A stretch of DNA of 64,000 bases from CAVXWV01 sp963695415 (lineage in GTDB: Bacteria > Chloroflexota > Anaerolineae > Anaerolineales > UBA4823): NCBI GenBank assembly GCA_963695415.1, contig CAVOGL010000023.1, forward strand, positions 248,001 through 312,000, given 5' to 3'. Numbering within the stretch: the first letter of the stretch is position 1; every line of letters starts with the position of its first letter. Shown here piece by piece: positions 56,836 to 64,000 of this stretch. Made by a program: the position numbers and the translations under genes. Below the pieces are notes generated by a model. That model saw only the letters and a program-made list of their open reading frames with translations. It made no database searches and was not told the DNA's origin.

Positions 56836-58517
56836 TCGATAGAAAAGATGAATTGGTAATGAGGCTGGCAGCCTTGCTGAACTTCTATCTCTTGATCGGG
56901 GTAATGTTCACTGATCAGCACTGAGATTCGCTCGGCATCATCCCTGGTAACATTGCTGCCGTAAATCATTGTGATCAGTTCGAAATCATCCGCCTTTGCC
57001 TTTTCCAGGAAACTCAGGCAACCTTCCTCAAGGCTGCTGGATGAACAAATCAGCTTTCCATTGTGCAGGGCGATGATCTGCCCTTCAGACACCTGGATAC
57101 CATCAATCTCGACATCTCTTGTCGCGGTGGTGATTTCCCCGGTTTCGACCTCATCAAGGGCTTCGTTCATCTCTGCAACAATCTCGTCGAAATCACCATC
57201 CGGTGCCAGGCGCAGGACAGCAGCCAGACCTTGCGGGATAGATCTGCTGGGAACGACTGCAACATTTTTCACTGAAAGGCTGGAAGCAATCTTTGCAGCC
57301 ATGATGATGTTTTTATTGTTTGGCAGCACAATCACTTTGTCGGTAGGCAAGTTTTCGAAGGCATGGACGATTTCTTGGGTACTTGGGTTCATCGTTTGTC
57401 CGCCCTCAACCACTGCGGCAACGCCCAGGCTGGCGAATAAACGGGTGATGCCTATCCCGGGGGAGACAGCAATTACTGCGATTTCACCAGGCTCAACGGG
57501 AGCAAAGTGGGTTGCAGTTTCACGGCATGGATCGTTGCTGTCTTCCATTTGCGCAACCAGGTTTTCCATGGTCACTTTGGTGACGGTGCCCATTTGCATG
57601 ATGTAATCAATCGGTTCGTAACGTTTCTCGGTGGGGACGTGGATATGCATACGAAACATCCCATCACCTTCTCCAATCTGGATGGAAGTGCCTATTTTTT
57701 CCAGTTCAGAGTAAAAATTCGTGCTGTCCAGCGGTTTTGAATACAAGAAATCTACGACGACCTCGAAATCTTGACCGGGTTCTATGTAATTGGCAGCGTT
57801 TACCAGGTCTATGGAGGCTAACGGCTGCACACCGCTTAAAGCGACATCAAGAGGCATGTTGTCAATATGCCGAAGCATGCCTTCCAGGATGTAGAACAGC
57901 CCTTTTCCGCCTGCATCAACAACCCCTGCCTCTTTCAAGACCTGGAGAAGCTCAGGTGTGTTTTCAACGGAAACGTGAGCTGCCTTGACTGCGATATCGA
58001 GCATTCTGACCACGTCAGGAGCTTCATTGTTTTCCAGCGCGGTTTCAGCTGCAGATGCAATATCTTTTGCTACGGTTAGAATGGTGCCTTCAACGGGGCG
58101 GACTACGCCTTTGTATGCCGTGTCACGCGCCGTTGAAAATGCCTCGACCAGGTTGGTCACATCCAGGTTGTCATAATGATCCAACCCACGTGCGAACCCA
58201 CGCAGGAGCTGTGAGAGGATAACGCCGGAATTACCCCTCGCTCCCATCAACGCTCCGTTGGATAACAGGTGAGAGATGGCGCCAATATTCAGATCCGTCG
58301 AATCTTTGATCTCGTTGTAAGCTGACTGCAGGGTCAGAACCATGTTTGTGCCCGTGTCACCATCCGGTACAGGGAAAACATTCAGAGCGTTAACAGTTTG
58401 TTGGTTTGTTCTCAGCCATATCAGGCTTGCATTGATTAATTCTTTCAAAACCTGCCCATCGACGGGTTTTTCCAGGAACGCTTCCCGTGCAGCAATTTGA
58501 GATTCTGATAACATCAA
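56832..58517 (-). CDS. DAK2 domain protein, FakA-like fatty acid kinase
   Basis: 561 residues: N-terminal DAK2 phosphatase-like domain with 'NVFPVPDGDTGTNMVLTLQSAY' and 'GARGNSGVILSQLLRGFARG', then a middle domain, and a C-terminal DegV-like (EDD) part 'VIVLPNNKNIIMAAKIAS'. With DegV this matches fatty-acid kinase FakA/FakB, which phosphorylates fatty acids for phospholipid synthesis. Stop overlaps the degV start. The asp23 gene is 40 bp upstream, an order common in Gram-positive-type genomes. Confidence 0.92.
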   Translation of the reverse strand: MMLSESQIAAREAFLEKPVDGQVLKELINASLIWLRTNQQTVNALNVFPVPDGDTGTNMVLTLQSAYNEIKDSTDLNIGAISHLLSNGALMGARGNSGVILSQLLRGFARGLDHYDNLDVTNLVEAFSTARDTAYKGVVRPVEGTILTVAKDIASAAETALENNEAPDVVRMLDIAVKAAHVSVENTPELLQVLKEAGVVDAGGKGLFYILEGMLRHIDNMPLDVALSGVQPLASIDLVNAANYIEPGQDFEVVVDFLYSKPLDSTNFYSELEKIGTSIQIGEGDGMFRMHIHVPTEKRYEPIDYIMQMGTVTKVTMENLVAQMEDSNDPCRETATHFAPVEPGEIAVIAVSPGIGITRLFASLGVAAVVEGGQTMNPSTQEIVHAFENLPTDKVIVLPNNKNIIMAAKIASSLSVKNVAVVPSRSIPQGLAAVLRLAPDGDFDEIVAEMNEALDEVETGEITTATRDVEIDGIQVSEGQIIALHNGKLICSSSSLEEGCLSFLEKAKADDFELITMIYGSNVTRDDAERISVLISEHYPDQEIEVQQGCQPHYQFIFSIE

Positions 58518-58556
58518 AAATAACTCCTCAAGGGCAAGTTTTTGGCAGGGTTACAA

Positions 58557-58913
58557 TCAATCAAGGTCACTGATGCGCAGCCCCCTGACATGAACATTGA
58601 CCGCGTGAACAGGCATCCCCAACGCTTTTTCTACCTTAAATCGTACTGCATTGTTAACACTGTTTGCCACTGATGAGATACGCGTTCCGTACTCGATAAT
58701 CACGTACAGATCGATTGTAATTCTTTCATCATCGTATTCTACGTCAACCCCCTGAGTTGGATCCTTGACCAGAGCATGTGCCCAACCCGAGACCAGGTTT
58801 TTCGATGTAAACCCGACGACCCCGTACGACTCCATGGTAGCTTGATACGCAATACAAGCGACTGCATGGAGAGATACATAAATGTTGCCCAGCGATGAGA
58901 ATTCGTCTGTCAT
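58557..58913 (-). CDS. Asp23/Gls24 family envelope stress protein
   Basis: 118 residues of Asp23: 'GNIYVSLHAVACIAYQATMESYGVVGF', 'VDVEYDDERITIDLYVIIEYGTRIS', and 'VNNAVRFKVEKALGMPVHAVNVHVRGLRI'. No TM. The family sits under the membrane in Gram-positives and next to the DAK2 gene, as here. Probable operon asp23-dak2-degV-recG-coaD. Confidence 0.93.
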   Translation of the reverse strand: MTDEFSSLGNIYVSLHAVACIAYQATMESYGVVGFTSKNLVSGWAHALVKDPTQGVDVEYDDERITIDLYVIIEYGTRISSVANSVNNAVRFKVEKALGMPVHAVNVHVRGLRISDLD

Positions 58914-59093
58914 ATGGATTTCCTGGTGTGATAACTCATGAGTCTTTTAGATTGTCTATTCACCTGTTCCGCTTTTTATGGTAATATTGTGCGGCTATCG
59001 AGCGGACAGGTTTGCTAATTATAAAGCACTATCAAAGTCGCTGCAATTAGTTCGCTTTTAGACGAGAAATAATTTGAAAGAAGGTAGAAAGAA

Positions 59094-59279
59094 ATGGCAA
59101 AGTGCGCGCATTGCGGAAAAACAACTTCATTCGGTCGCAACAGACCGTGGTCTAAAAAAGCAACCCGCAGGACCTTCAAGCCCAACCTACAGACTGTCAG
59201 TCTGATCGAGGAAGGTCGCAAAGTCCGAAAGGTGTTGTGCACCAAGTGCATCCGCACCACAGTGAAGACCGAGGCATAA
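59094..59279 (+). CDS. rpmB: 50S ribosomal protein L28
   Basis: 61-residue L28 of the zinc-ribbon type: 'CAHCGKTTSFGRNRPWSKKATRRTFKPN' with CxxC, and 'VLCTKCIRTTVKTEA' with a second CxxC, so four cysteines for zinc. A purine-rich GAAAGAAGG precedes the start. Single-gene transcript ended by a hairpin. Divergent from the asp23 gene. Confidence 0.96.
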   Translation: MAKCAHCGKTTSFGRNRPWSKKATRRTFKPNLQTVSLIEEGRKVRKVLCTKCIRTTVKTEA

Positions 59280-59339
59280 CACTCGTTCAGAGGTGACAGT
59301 TACACAGCGCACCTCAATCCAAATATCCAAGAAGGTTGA

Positions 59340-59373
59340 AGATCGCGATGTATGTCGCGGTTTTCGTTTTTAA
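59340..59373 (+). terminator. Rho-independent terminator after rpmB
   Basis: ATCGCGA and TCGCGGT form a 7-bp stem with one G-U pair around a TGTATG loop, followed by TTTCGTTTTT. Placed about 60 bp after rpmB at the convergence with the kinase gene; it may serve only the rpmB strand because the T-run is on that side. Confidence 0.65.
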
Positions 59374-60440
59374 ACAGGTGGGTTTATCAGGTAGTAAACC
59401 CACAACCAGAAGGGGATTAAACCACCGATTGCGATTAAGGCAATCAAAGCAAGTATCCACGTGACCCAATCGAACCCCAGTGACTGGTTTTTCTTTGTCG
59501 TTGCAGTTGCGGGGACAACAGTTTTTGAGGCAATTGCCGTGCCGCCTGGGGCAGCCCCACCCAATGAGTTGGTTTCGGCGCCGTTGATCATCAGGTCTGC
59601 GGTTAAGTATGTTCCCGTGGGGAAGATGGAGGCTGTGATTGCTTCACCTAACTCAACCGCTGTTTGATGCCGGTTCGCAGGATTCTTGCTCAATGTTTTC
59701 AGGATGATGCTTTCAAGGTGATGGGGGATGTTCGGATTTAGCTGTCTTGGTGAAGGGGGTAGGGTTTCGCGGTGCATCTGGCTGAGTTCCTCCGCCGAAA
59801 CCGCTCTGAATGGAGGTTGACCTGTGACAGCCTCGAAAAGCACGATCCCGAGGGAATATACATCCGATGCCGGTGATGGCGGAGCGCCAGAAGCCTGTTC
59901 AGGTGAAAAATATTGTGGGGACCCCCACACAATCTGGTGTTTTTCGTCCGGTCGGATGGATGCCATTGCCCTGGCGATACCAAAATCAACCACCTTTAAC
60001 CGACCATCCGGGGTGACCAGCATGTTCTGCGGCTTGATGTCGCAGTGCACCAGACCAGATCTGTGGGCGCTGCCAATACCGGCGCAGGCCTGTATCATTA
60101 AGGAAAGGGCCTCTCCGAATTCCAGGCTGCCCTGATCCTTCATGATTGTCTTTAAATCTTGACCTGGAACATACTCCATGATGATGAAAAGCTGTTCTTC
60201 ACCGTAACCGAAATCATAAATGGTGACAATGTTGGGGTGGGAAAGATTCGCTGCGGCTTTAGCTTCCTGGCGGAAGCGCTCACGGAATGCAGGATCGGTC
60301 GAGAAGTCTTTTTTGAGCAGCTTGAGTGCAACGGTGCGTTCAAGCATCTGGTCCTGGGCGCGGTAAACTACCGCCATCCCACCACTTCCGATTCGTTCCT
60401 GCAACAGGTAACGGTTGTTTAAGGTCACCGTGTCAGTCAT
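59370..60440 (-). CDS. Serine/threonine protein kinase, PknB type
   Basis: 356 residues: kinase domain 1-265 with glycine loop 'RIGSGGMAVVYRA', Lys in 'VALKLLKKDF', catalytic 'HCDIKPQNML' (HCD in place of HRD), 'VVDFGIARA' (DFG), then a short Ala/Thr linker and a single C-terminal TM 'WILALIALIAIGGLIPFWLWVY' with almost nothing outside. It cannot have PASTA repeats or a large sensor domain. Probably a membrane-tethered cytoplasmic kinase. Divergent from the lipid kinase gene. Confidence 0.92.
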   Translation of the reverse strand: MTDTVTLNNRYLLQERIGSGGMAVVYRAQDQMLERTVALKLLKKDFSTDPAFRERFRQEAKAAANLSHPNIVTIYDFGYGEEQLFIIMEYVPGQDLKTIMKDQGSLEFGEALSLMIQACAGIGSAHRSGLVHCDIKPQNMLVTPDGRLKVVDFGIARAMASIRPDEKHQIVWGSPQYFSPEQASGAPPSPASDVYSLGIVLFEAVTGQPPFRAVSAEELSQMHRETLPPSPRQLNPNIPHHLESIILKTLSKNPANRHQTAVELGEAITASIFPTGTYLTADLMINGAETNSLGGAAPGGTAIASKTVVPATATTKKNQSLGFDWVTWILALIALIAIGGLIPFWLWVYYLINPPV

Positions 60441-60553
60441 TAGTTTCCTTCGGATCCATTCAGATCTTGCCTTCCTTCAACTTTCTTGTCTGTCGACGAA
60501 ATTTTACCATCGATGCAAAGTCGTGTAGAATGGTTGAAGATCTCGGAGCAATC

Positions 60554-61504
60554 ATGCCACGCGCTTATCTGATTTACAATCCTGTCGCAGGACGATACTC
60601 CTCGCGTATGTTGGTAGAGCGAGCGGTAAAGGTTTTTGCTCGGGAGGGTTGGGATGTCAGCGTAAATCAGTCACTTTCCGGCAGGCAGATTACCCAGGCT
60701 GCCAGGGATGCTGCTGAAGAAGGTGTTGAGGTTTTTATTGTGGTGGGCGGTGATGGTTCAATGAATTGTGCTGCTGCAGGTCTTATCAATTCCAACACCG
60801 CCCTGGGTGTATTACCTGCTGGCACCAGCAACGTCTGGGCTCAGGAGTTGCACATGGATGCGCCTGGATGGACGCACTGGGATGCGCTGGGAGAATGTTC
60901 TCAGCAGCTGATCAATGGGAATATCCACACGGTCGATGTGGGGATATGCAATGGGCTGCCGTTTCTACTCTGGGTGGGATTCGGTCTGGATGGCTACATT
61001 GTTAACCACATCGAGCCTCGCCCGCGTTGGAAAAAGATACTTTCCATTCTGCATTACGGGACTTCTGCCGTATGGTATGCAAGAAATTGGAAAGGCTCGG
61101 AATTCCACATCCTGGTGGATGGCAGTGAGATAGCGGGTCATTATTTGATGGTGTTGGTCAGCAACATCAGCTTGTATGCGGGTGGAATAATTCAACTGCC
61201 AACAGAATGTTTCCTGGATGATGGTGTGATGGATTTGTGGCTCGTAGAAGGTGACAGGATGGCTGATACAGTTCATTCTGCCTGGGATTTGCTTTCTCAG
61301 CGCAGCCAACACTCACAGAATATTCACCGCATTTCTTTTAGCAAGCTAAACCTGGTGTCGGAGATGCCGGTTTATGGACAAATTGATGGGGAGCCAATCA
61401 AACAAGTTGGGAGAATGGATGTGCATGTGCAGCCGCGAGCCCTGCGGGTGTTGGTACCCCAAAAGGTTTCCGAAAATCTTTTCCAAGCAGAGCCAATAAT
61501 TTGA
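60554..61504 (+). CDS. Diacylglycerol kinase family lipid kinase
   Basis: 316 residues; start ATG 60554 ('MPRAYLIYNPVAG') chosen because GGAG lies 6 bp upstream and relatives begin here; the open frame upstream of it overlaps the kinase gene. 'FIVVGGDGSMNCAAAGL' is the GGDG nucleotide motif (Ser in place of Thr), 'LGVLPAGTSNVWAQEL' the next block, 'LPTECFLDDGVMDLWLV' the C-terminal beta sandwich. It phosphorylates a lipid: diacylglycerol, undecaprenol or a sphingoid base. Followed by the SH3 protein gene 19 bp later. Confidence 0.9.
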   Translation: MPRAYLIYNPVAGRYSSRMLVERAVKVFAREGWDVSVNQSLSGRQITQAARDAAEEGVEVFIVVGGDGSMNCAAAGLINSNTALGVLPAGTSNVWAQELHMDAPGWTHWDALGECSQQLINGNIHTVDVGICNGLPFLLWVGFGLDGYIVNHIEPRPRWKKILSILHYGTSAVWYARNWKGSEFHILVDGSEIAGHYLMVLVSNISLYAGGIIQLPTECFLDDGVMDLWLVEGDRMADTVHSAWDLLSQRSQHSQNIHRISFSKLNLVSEMPVYGQIDGEPIKQVGRMDVHVQPRALRVLVPQKVSENLFQAEPII

Positions 61505-61523
61505 TCTCGAAGATATTAAATAA

Positions 61524-62012
61524 ATGCGACCATTGCTAAGAATCGTTTTAAATCCCGTGGTAATCATCAGCGCTCTGGCGTTGGGGATCTTTTTAACCGT
61601 AGCGCTGCTGGCGGCTTTGTGGCTCTCAAAACCGGAGCAGATCGATCAGGGTGCATCTACAGCGGTTGTGGAGATTATCCGGGTGCCAACGGCAACGCCG
61701 ACCTCAACACCTGTACCAGAAGCGGTTGTTCCTACCGAAACCTTGCTTTCTTCAACAGCGGAGCCAGGCATCATCCGGGTGGGGGGGTATGTGGAAGTCA
61801 CCGGCACTGGCGGTGCGGGACTTCGCATCAGACAGAATCCGGGTTTAAGCCAGGGTGTATTATTTCTGGCGGATGAAGGCGAAGTGCTTTATGTGATGGA
61901 AGGTCCTCAAAGTCTGGATGGGTATGATTGGTGGCGCTTACAAAATCCTGCCGACGAATCAAGAGGTGGGTGGGCAGTCGCGGATTATCTGCGGGATGTC
62001 CCTGCCCCATGA
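61524..62012 (+). CDS. Membrane-anchored SH3 domain protein
   Basis: 162 residues: N-terminal TM anchor 'VVIISALALGIFLTVALLAALWL', a Pro/Thr/Val-rich linker ('PTATPTSTPVPEAVVPTE'), and one C-terminal bacterial SH3 domain ('VEVTGTGGAGLRIRQNPGLSQGVLFL', 'WWRLQNPADESRGGWAVADYL'). Exposed outside the membrane; SH3b domains bind peptidoglycan or peptides. Likely an operon with the lipid kinase upstream. Confidence 0.85.
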   Translation: MRPLLRIVLNPVVIISALALGIFLTVALLAALWLSKPEQIDQGASTAVVEIIRVPTATPTSTPVPEAVVPTETLLSSTAEPGIIRVGGYVEVTGTGGAGLRIRQNPGLSQGVLFLADEGEVLYVMEGPQSLDGYDWWRLQNPADESRGGWAVADYLRDVPAP

Positions 62013-62075
62013 CCTCGGTTGAGCCAGGTGTTGCGCTGTCATTGATTGAAATATAAAACTGGAGAATTAATAAAA

Positions 62076-62429
62076 TTGACTACATTACGCCCCACGGGTA
62101 TCACTGCTGACCGTAACCAAAATAACCTAACAATCCAATGGTCGGACGGACATCGCAGTGAGTATTCCTTTTCCTTAGTGCGCCATGCCTGTCCGTGCGC
62201 TGAGTGCCGCGGTGGACATGACAAAATGTCTTCCGAGCCTGATGAAGCCGTTTTTTATCTCCCGGAGGAGGATTCACCTGCCACGAAGTTGGAGAATATC
62301 GAAGCAGTAGGCACCTACGCCTTGACTTTTGCCTGGCAGGATGGGCACCATTACGGGATATATACATGGCACTATTTGCGGCAGCTGTGCCCTTGTGATG
62401 AATGTCGAGGAGCACGTTTCCTCGAGTGA
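62076..62429 (+). CDS. DUF971 (GBBH-like N-terminal) protein
   Basis: 117 residues, start TTG 62076 with GGAG about 12 bp upstream (TTG 62046 is possible). Two similar halves: 'LTIQWSDGHRSEYSFSLVRHACPCAECRG' and 'LTFAWQDGHHYGIYTWHYLRQLCPCDECRG', the GBBH-like domain with its CxC-x2-C-type zinc or iron-sulfur site. In many bacteria it accompanies Fe-S assembly or the Apc/Mrp proteins; here it stands alone. Function unknown. Confidence 0.85.
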   Translation: MTTLRPTGITADRNQNNLTIQWSDGHRSEYSFSLVRHACPCAECRGGHDKMSSEPDEAVFYLPEEDSPATKLENIEAVGTYALTFAWQDGHHYGIYTWHYLRQLCPCDECRGARFLE

Positions 62430-62517
62430 TCTCAGACTGGTACTGGGGGGGAAGACTGTCTTTCCACACGGCAAGACCAGCCTGAACGCTGGATTAGCCA
62501 TTAAGCCCAGAGGGTGA

Positions 62518-63169
62518 TTAAAGATAGTCGCGCAGGTTGTGTTCCACGGCAAAAGCCGCAGCTTCAGCGCGGTTGCTGACCCCCAGTTTAGAAAGGATGC
62601 TGCTGACGTAATTCCGTACAGTGCCTTCCCCCAGGAAAAGCGCTTTAGCGATTTCTCGGTTTGTCTTCCCCTCGGAAACCAACAGCAAGACATGCCTTTC
62701 CTGCTGCGTGAGTGCAGAGAAAGCAGAAGCCTCTTCATCTTTAGCCGCTTTGCGCACCTCCTGGAAGATGCGTTGTGTGACAGCTGGATCTAACAAAGCC
62801 TCGCCCCGCCCGACAGCCTCGATCGCCCGTACCAGGTCTTCCCCGCCTATTTGCTTCAAGACATAACCTGCTGCGCCAGCCCTGATGGCGGAGAACAACA
62901 TTTCATCCTCTGCATAGGATGTCAACATAATCACTTTTGACTCGGGGAAGCGTTCAGTGATTTCTGAGCAAGCTTCGATACCAGAGCTGCCAGGTAAACG
63001 GATATCCATGACGACAACATCAGGCTTATATTTTTCGACGTTCTCGATTGCTTCGCGGGAAGTGCTGGCTTCTGCGATTACTTCGAAGTTTGGGTGGCGA
63101 TCCAAAAGGGCTTTTAACCCGAGACCTCACCACTTCGTGGTCGTCCACAAGCAGAATGCGCTGTTTCAC
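62518..63169 (-). CDS. Response regulator, NarL/FixJ type (frameshifted)
   Basis: About 216 residues. Receiver domain: acidic pocket 'ILLVDDHEVV', phospho-Asp in 'VVVMDIRLPGSSG', 'VIMLTSYAEDEM', Lys in 'YVLKQIGGEDL'. LuxR-type HTH at the C-terminus 'LTQQERHVLLLVSEGKTNREIAKALFL'. An extra base near 63121 breaks the frame; restored it reads 'EVVRSGLKALLDRHPNFEVIAEAS'. GTG 63169 overlaps the TGA of a 27-codon ORF (GTGA), an operon-type arrangement. Its sensor kinase is missing. Confidence 0.85.
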
Positions 63170-63249
63170 CACGCGGTTTCTCCCCACTTCGAAACAGAAA
63201 CCGCGATTTGGGTGCCGCAACACAGTTCCTTAATCTTTCTAAAAGTCAT
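63166..63249 (-). pseudogene. 27-codon ORF between two response regulators, probable remnant of a histidine kinase
   Basis: ATG 63249 overlaps the OmpR-type stop (ATGA) and its TGA overlaps the NarL-type GTG start (GTGA). The peptide begins MTFRKIKEL and ends GTQIAVSVSKWGETAW. The end resembles the last strand of a HATPase_c domain (GT-x-[IV]-x-[VF]-x-[VL]), and the start could be the basic N-terminus before a first TM helix. RR-HK-RR triplets with 4-bp overlaps are common, so an in-frame internal deletion is a likely explanation. It could alternatively be a real small peptide. Confidence 0.5.
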
Positions 63250-63977
63250 TTCAAATTGTCCTTTTGTCGACGAAAATCCACGAATCGGTACCCCAATCCC
63301 CGCTCAGTCAAGATGTATTTCGGGTTTGATGGGTCTTCTTCTATTTTGTTGCGCAAGTAATTGATGTAAAGGCGCACATAATGCGGCTCATCCTGGTATT
63401 CATAACCCCACACTTTGGCGAGAAGCTGGTCGTGAGAAATTACCCAGCCGGCATTCTGGACCAGGTGGTACAGCAGGCGGTATTCGGTTGGGCGGAGTTG
63501 AATCAATTCATCGTTAACCCAGACTTCATGACGGTCGAAATCAAGTTTAAGTCGATTATCTATTTCAATTAGCCCGTGGGTCGCTGGTCCAGAAATTTCT
63601 GTCCGGCGTAGAACTGCTCTAACCCGGCTGACCAGCTCCCTTGGGCTGAATGGTTTGGTGATGTAATCATCCGCTCCCAGCTCCAGACCTCTCACCCGGT
63701 CGTCCTCCTCACCTTTTGCGGTGAGCATGATCACCGGCACCGTGCTGAACTCCCGTACAATGCGCAGGACTTCAAATCCGTCCAGGTCTGGCATCATTAC
63801 GTCCAGAAGAATTAGATCGGGAAGCTGCGAGCGAATTTTGTTGAGAGCCTGCGTGCCGTTAAAGGCTTCACTCACCTGAAAACCATCATGTTCCAGGTTC
63901 AACCTGATGAAACGCACCATCCTTTCTTCATCGTCAACCACCAGGATGCGCCGGTCTCTTAATTGGCTATCAATCAT
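63246..63977 (-). CDS. Response regulator, OmpR/PhoB type
   Basis: 243 residues. Receiver: 'ILVVDDEERMVRFIRLNLEHDG', phospho-Asp 'LILLDVMMPDLDGFEVL', 'VIMLTAKGEEDDRV', Lys 'DYITKPFSPRELVSRV'. Winged helix: 'LRPTEYRLLYHLVQNAGWVISHDQLL' and 'YVRLYINYLRNKIEEDPSNPKYILTERGLGYRF'. Closest in feel to KdpE/PhoB-type regulators. It starts 23 bp before the end of the window; the upstream partner is not visible. Downstream gene start overlaps its stop by ATGA. Confidence 0.93.
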   Translation of the reverse strand: MIDSQLRDRRILVVDDEERMVRFIRLNLEHDGFQVSEAFNGTQALNKIRSQLPDLILLDVMMPDLDGFEVLRIVREFSTVPVIMLTAKGEEDDRVRGLELGADDYITKPFSPRELVSRVRAVLRRTEISGPATHGLIEIDNRLKLDFDRHEVWVNDELIQLRPTEYRLLYHLVQNAGWVISHDQLLAKVWGYEYQDEPHYVRLYINYLRNKIEEDPSNPKYILTERGLGYRFVDFRRQKDNLK

Positions 63978-64000
63978 TTTTGCCTTTGAATTTTTATCCT

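Noticed and set aside
60326..60553. Longer N-terminus of the lipid kinase
   Set aside because: The upstream open frame runs antisense over the protein-kinase start; ATG 60554 with GGAG upstream matches the family start.
1..64000. tRNA, rRNA, CRISPR arrays, or prophage
   Set aside because: The intergenic gaps are short and, where read, lack T-loop sequences, regular repeats, or phage-type genes.

Overview
The window looks like a bacterial chromosome segment of moderately high GC, most likely from phylum Chloroflexota, class Anaerolineae. This is inferred from the protein families: a RecG with a long low-complexity linker after an extra N-terminal domain, short Chloroflexi-type hypothetical proteins, a wHTH-TPR activator, and an alpha-glucan phosphorylase. 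No rRNA, tRNA, CRISPR array or prophage is visible. Most of it is ordinary housekeeping and respiratory DNA, with a few rearranged or mobile spots. || Layout. 1-9.5 kb: tail of a flavin amine oxidase, a THUMP-like methyltransferase, a TIM-barrel glycoside hydrolase, a PRTase, a PLD-type lipoprotein followed by a HerA-like ATPase, a one-TM peptide and an AI-2E-type permease. 9.5-13.7 kb: dnaA and dnaK, divergent, separated by about 800 bp of AT-rich, repeat-containing DNA that is a candidate origin or regulatory region. 13.8-18.4 kb: a membrane protein, selA, a 0.5 kb GxxExxY mini-element with terminal inverted repeats, an M24 peptidase and tsaD. 18.5-23.2 kb: a SARP-like wHTH/TPR activator divergent from two exported propeller proteins, with a direct repeat of 11-bp period placed like a SARP operator. 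23.2-29.7 kb: cydA-cydB-cydDC (cytochrome bd and a CydD-CydC fusion) ending in a recombined ABC tail. 29.9-38 kb: glgP, an Fe-S protein, a KimA-like permease with two TrkA/RCK proteins, and a DUF2961/GH172 hydrolase. 38-48.5 kb: a flippase-like membrane protein, two proteases, an orphan CoA-transferase subunit and a HAD phosphatase, then mutL-adh-tilS-MFS. 48.6-59.3 kb: peptidases, an SDR, then a coaD-recG-degV-dak2-asp23 run and rpmB. 59.4-64 kb: a Ser/Thr kinase, a lipid kinase, an SH3 protein, a DUF971 protein, and two response regulators joined by a 27-codon ORF that may be what is left of their histidine kinase. || How the parts work together. cydABCD supports micro-aerobic respiration and oxygen defence. 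The KimA/TrkA set is likely potassium homeostasis. SelA implies selenocysteine use. dnaA, mutL, recG, tilS, tsaD, coaD and rpmB are core information-processing or cofactor genes. || Caution. About fourteen reading-frame breaks occur inside otherwise well-conserved genes, nearly all equal to one extra base, often in a short homopolymer. I treat most as probable consensus errors and annotate the joined genes. Three further junctions (the wHTH/TPR regulator, the CydDC tail, the missing kinase) look like internal deletions, real or from assembly.
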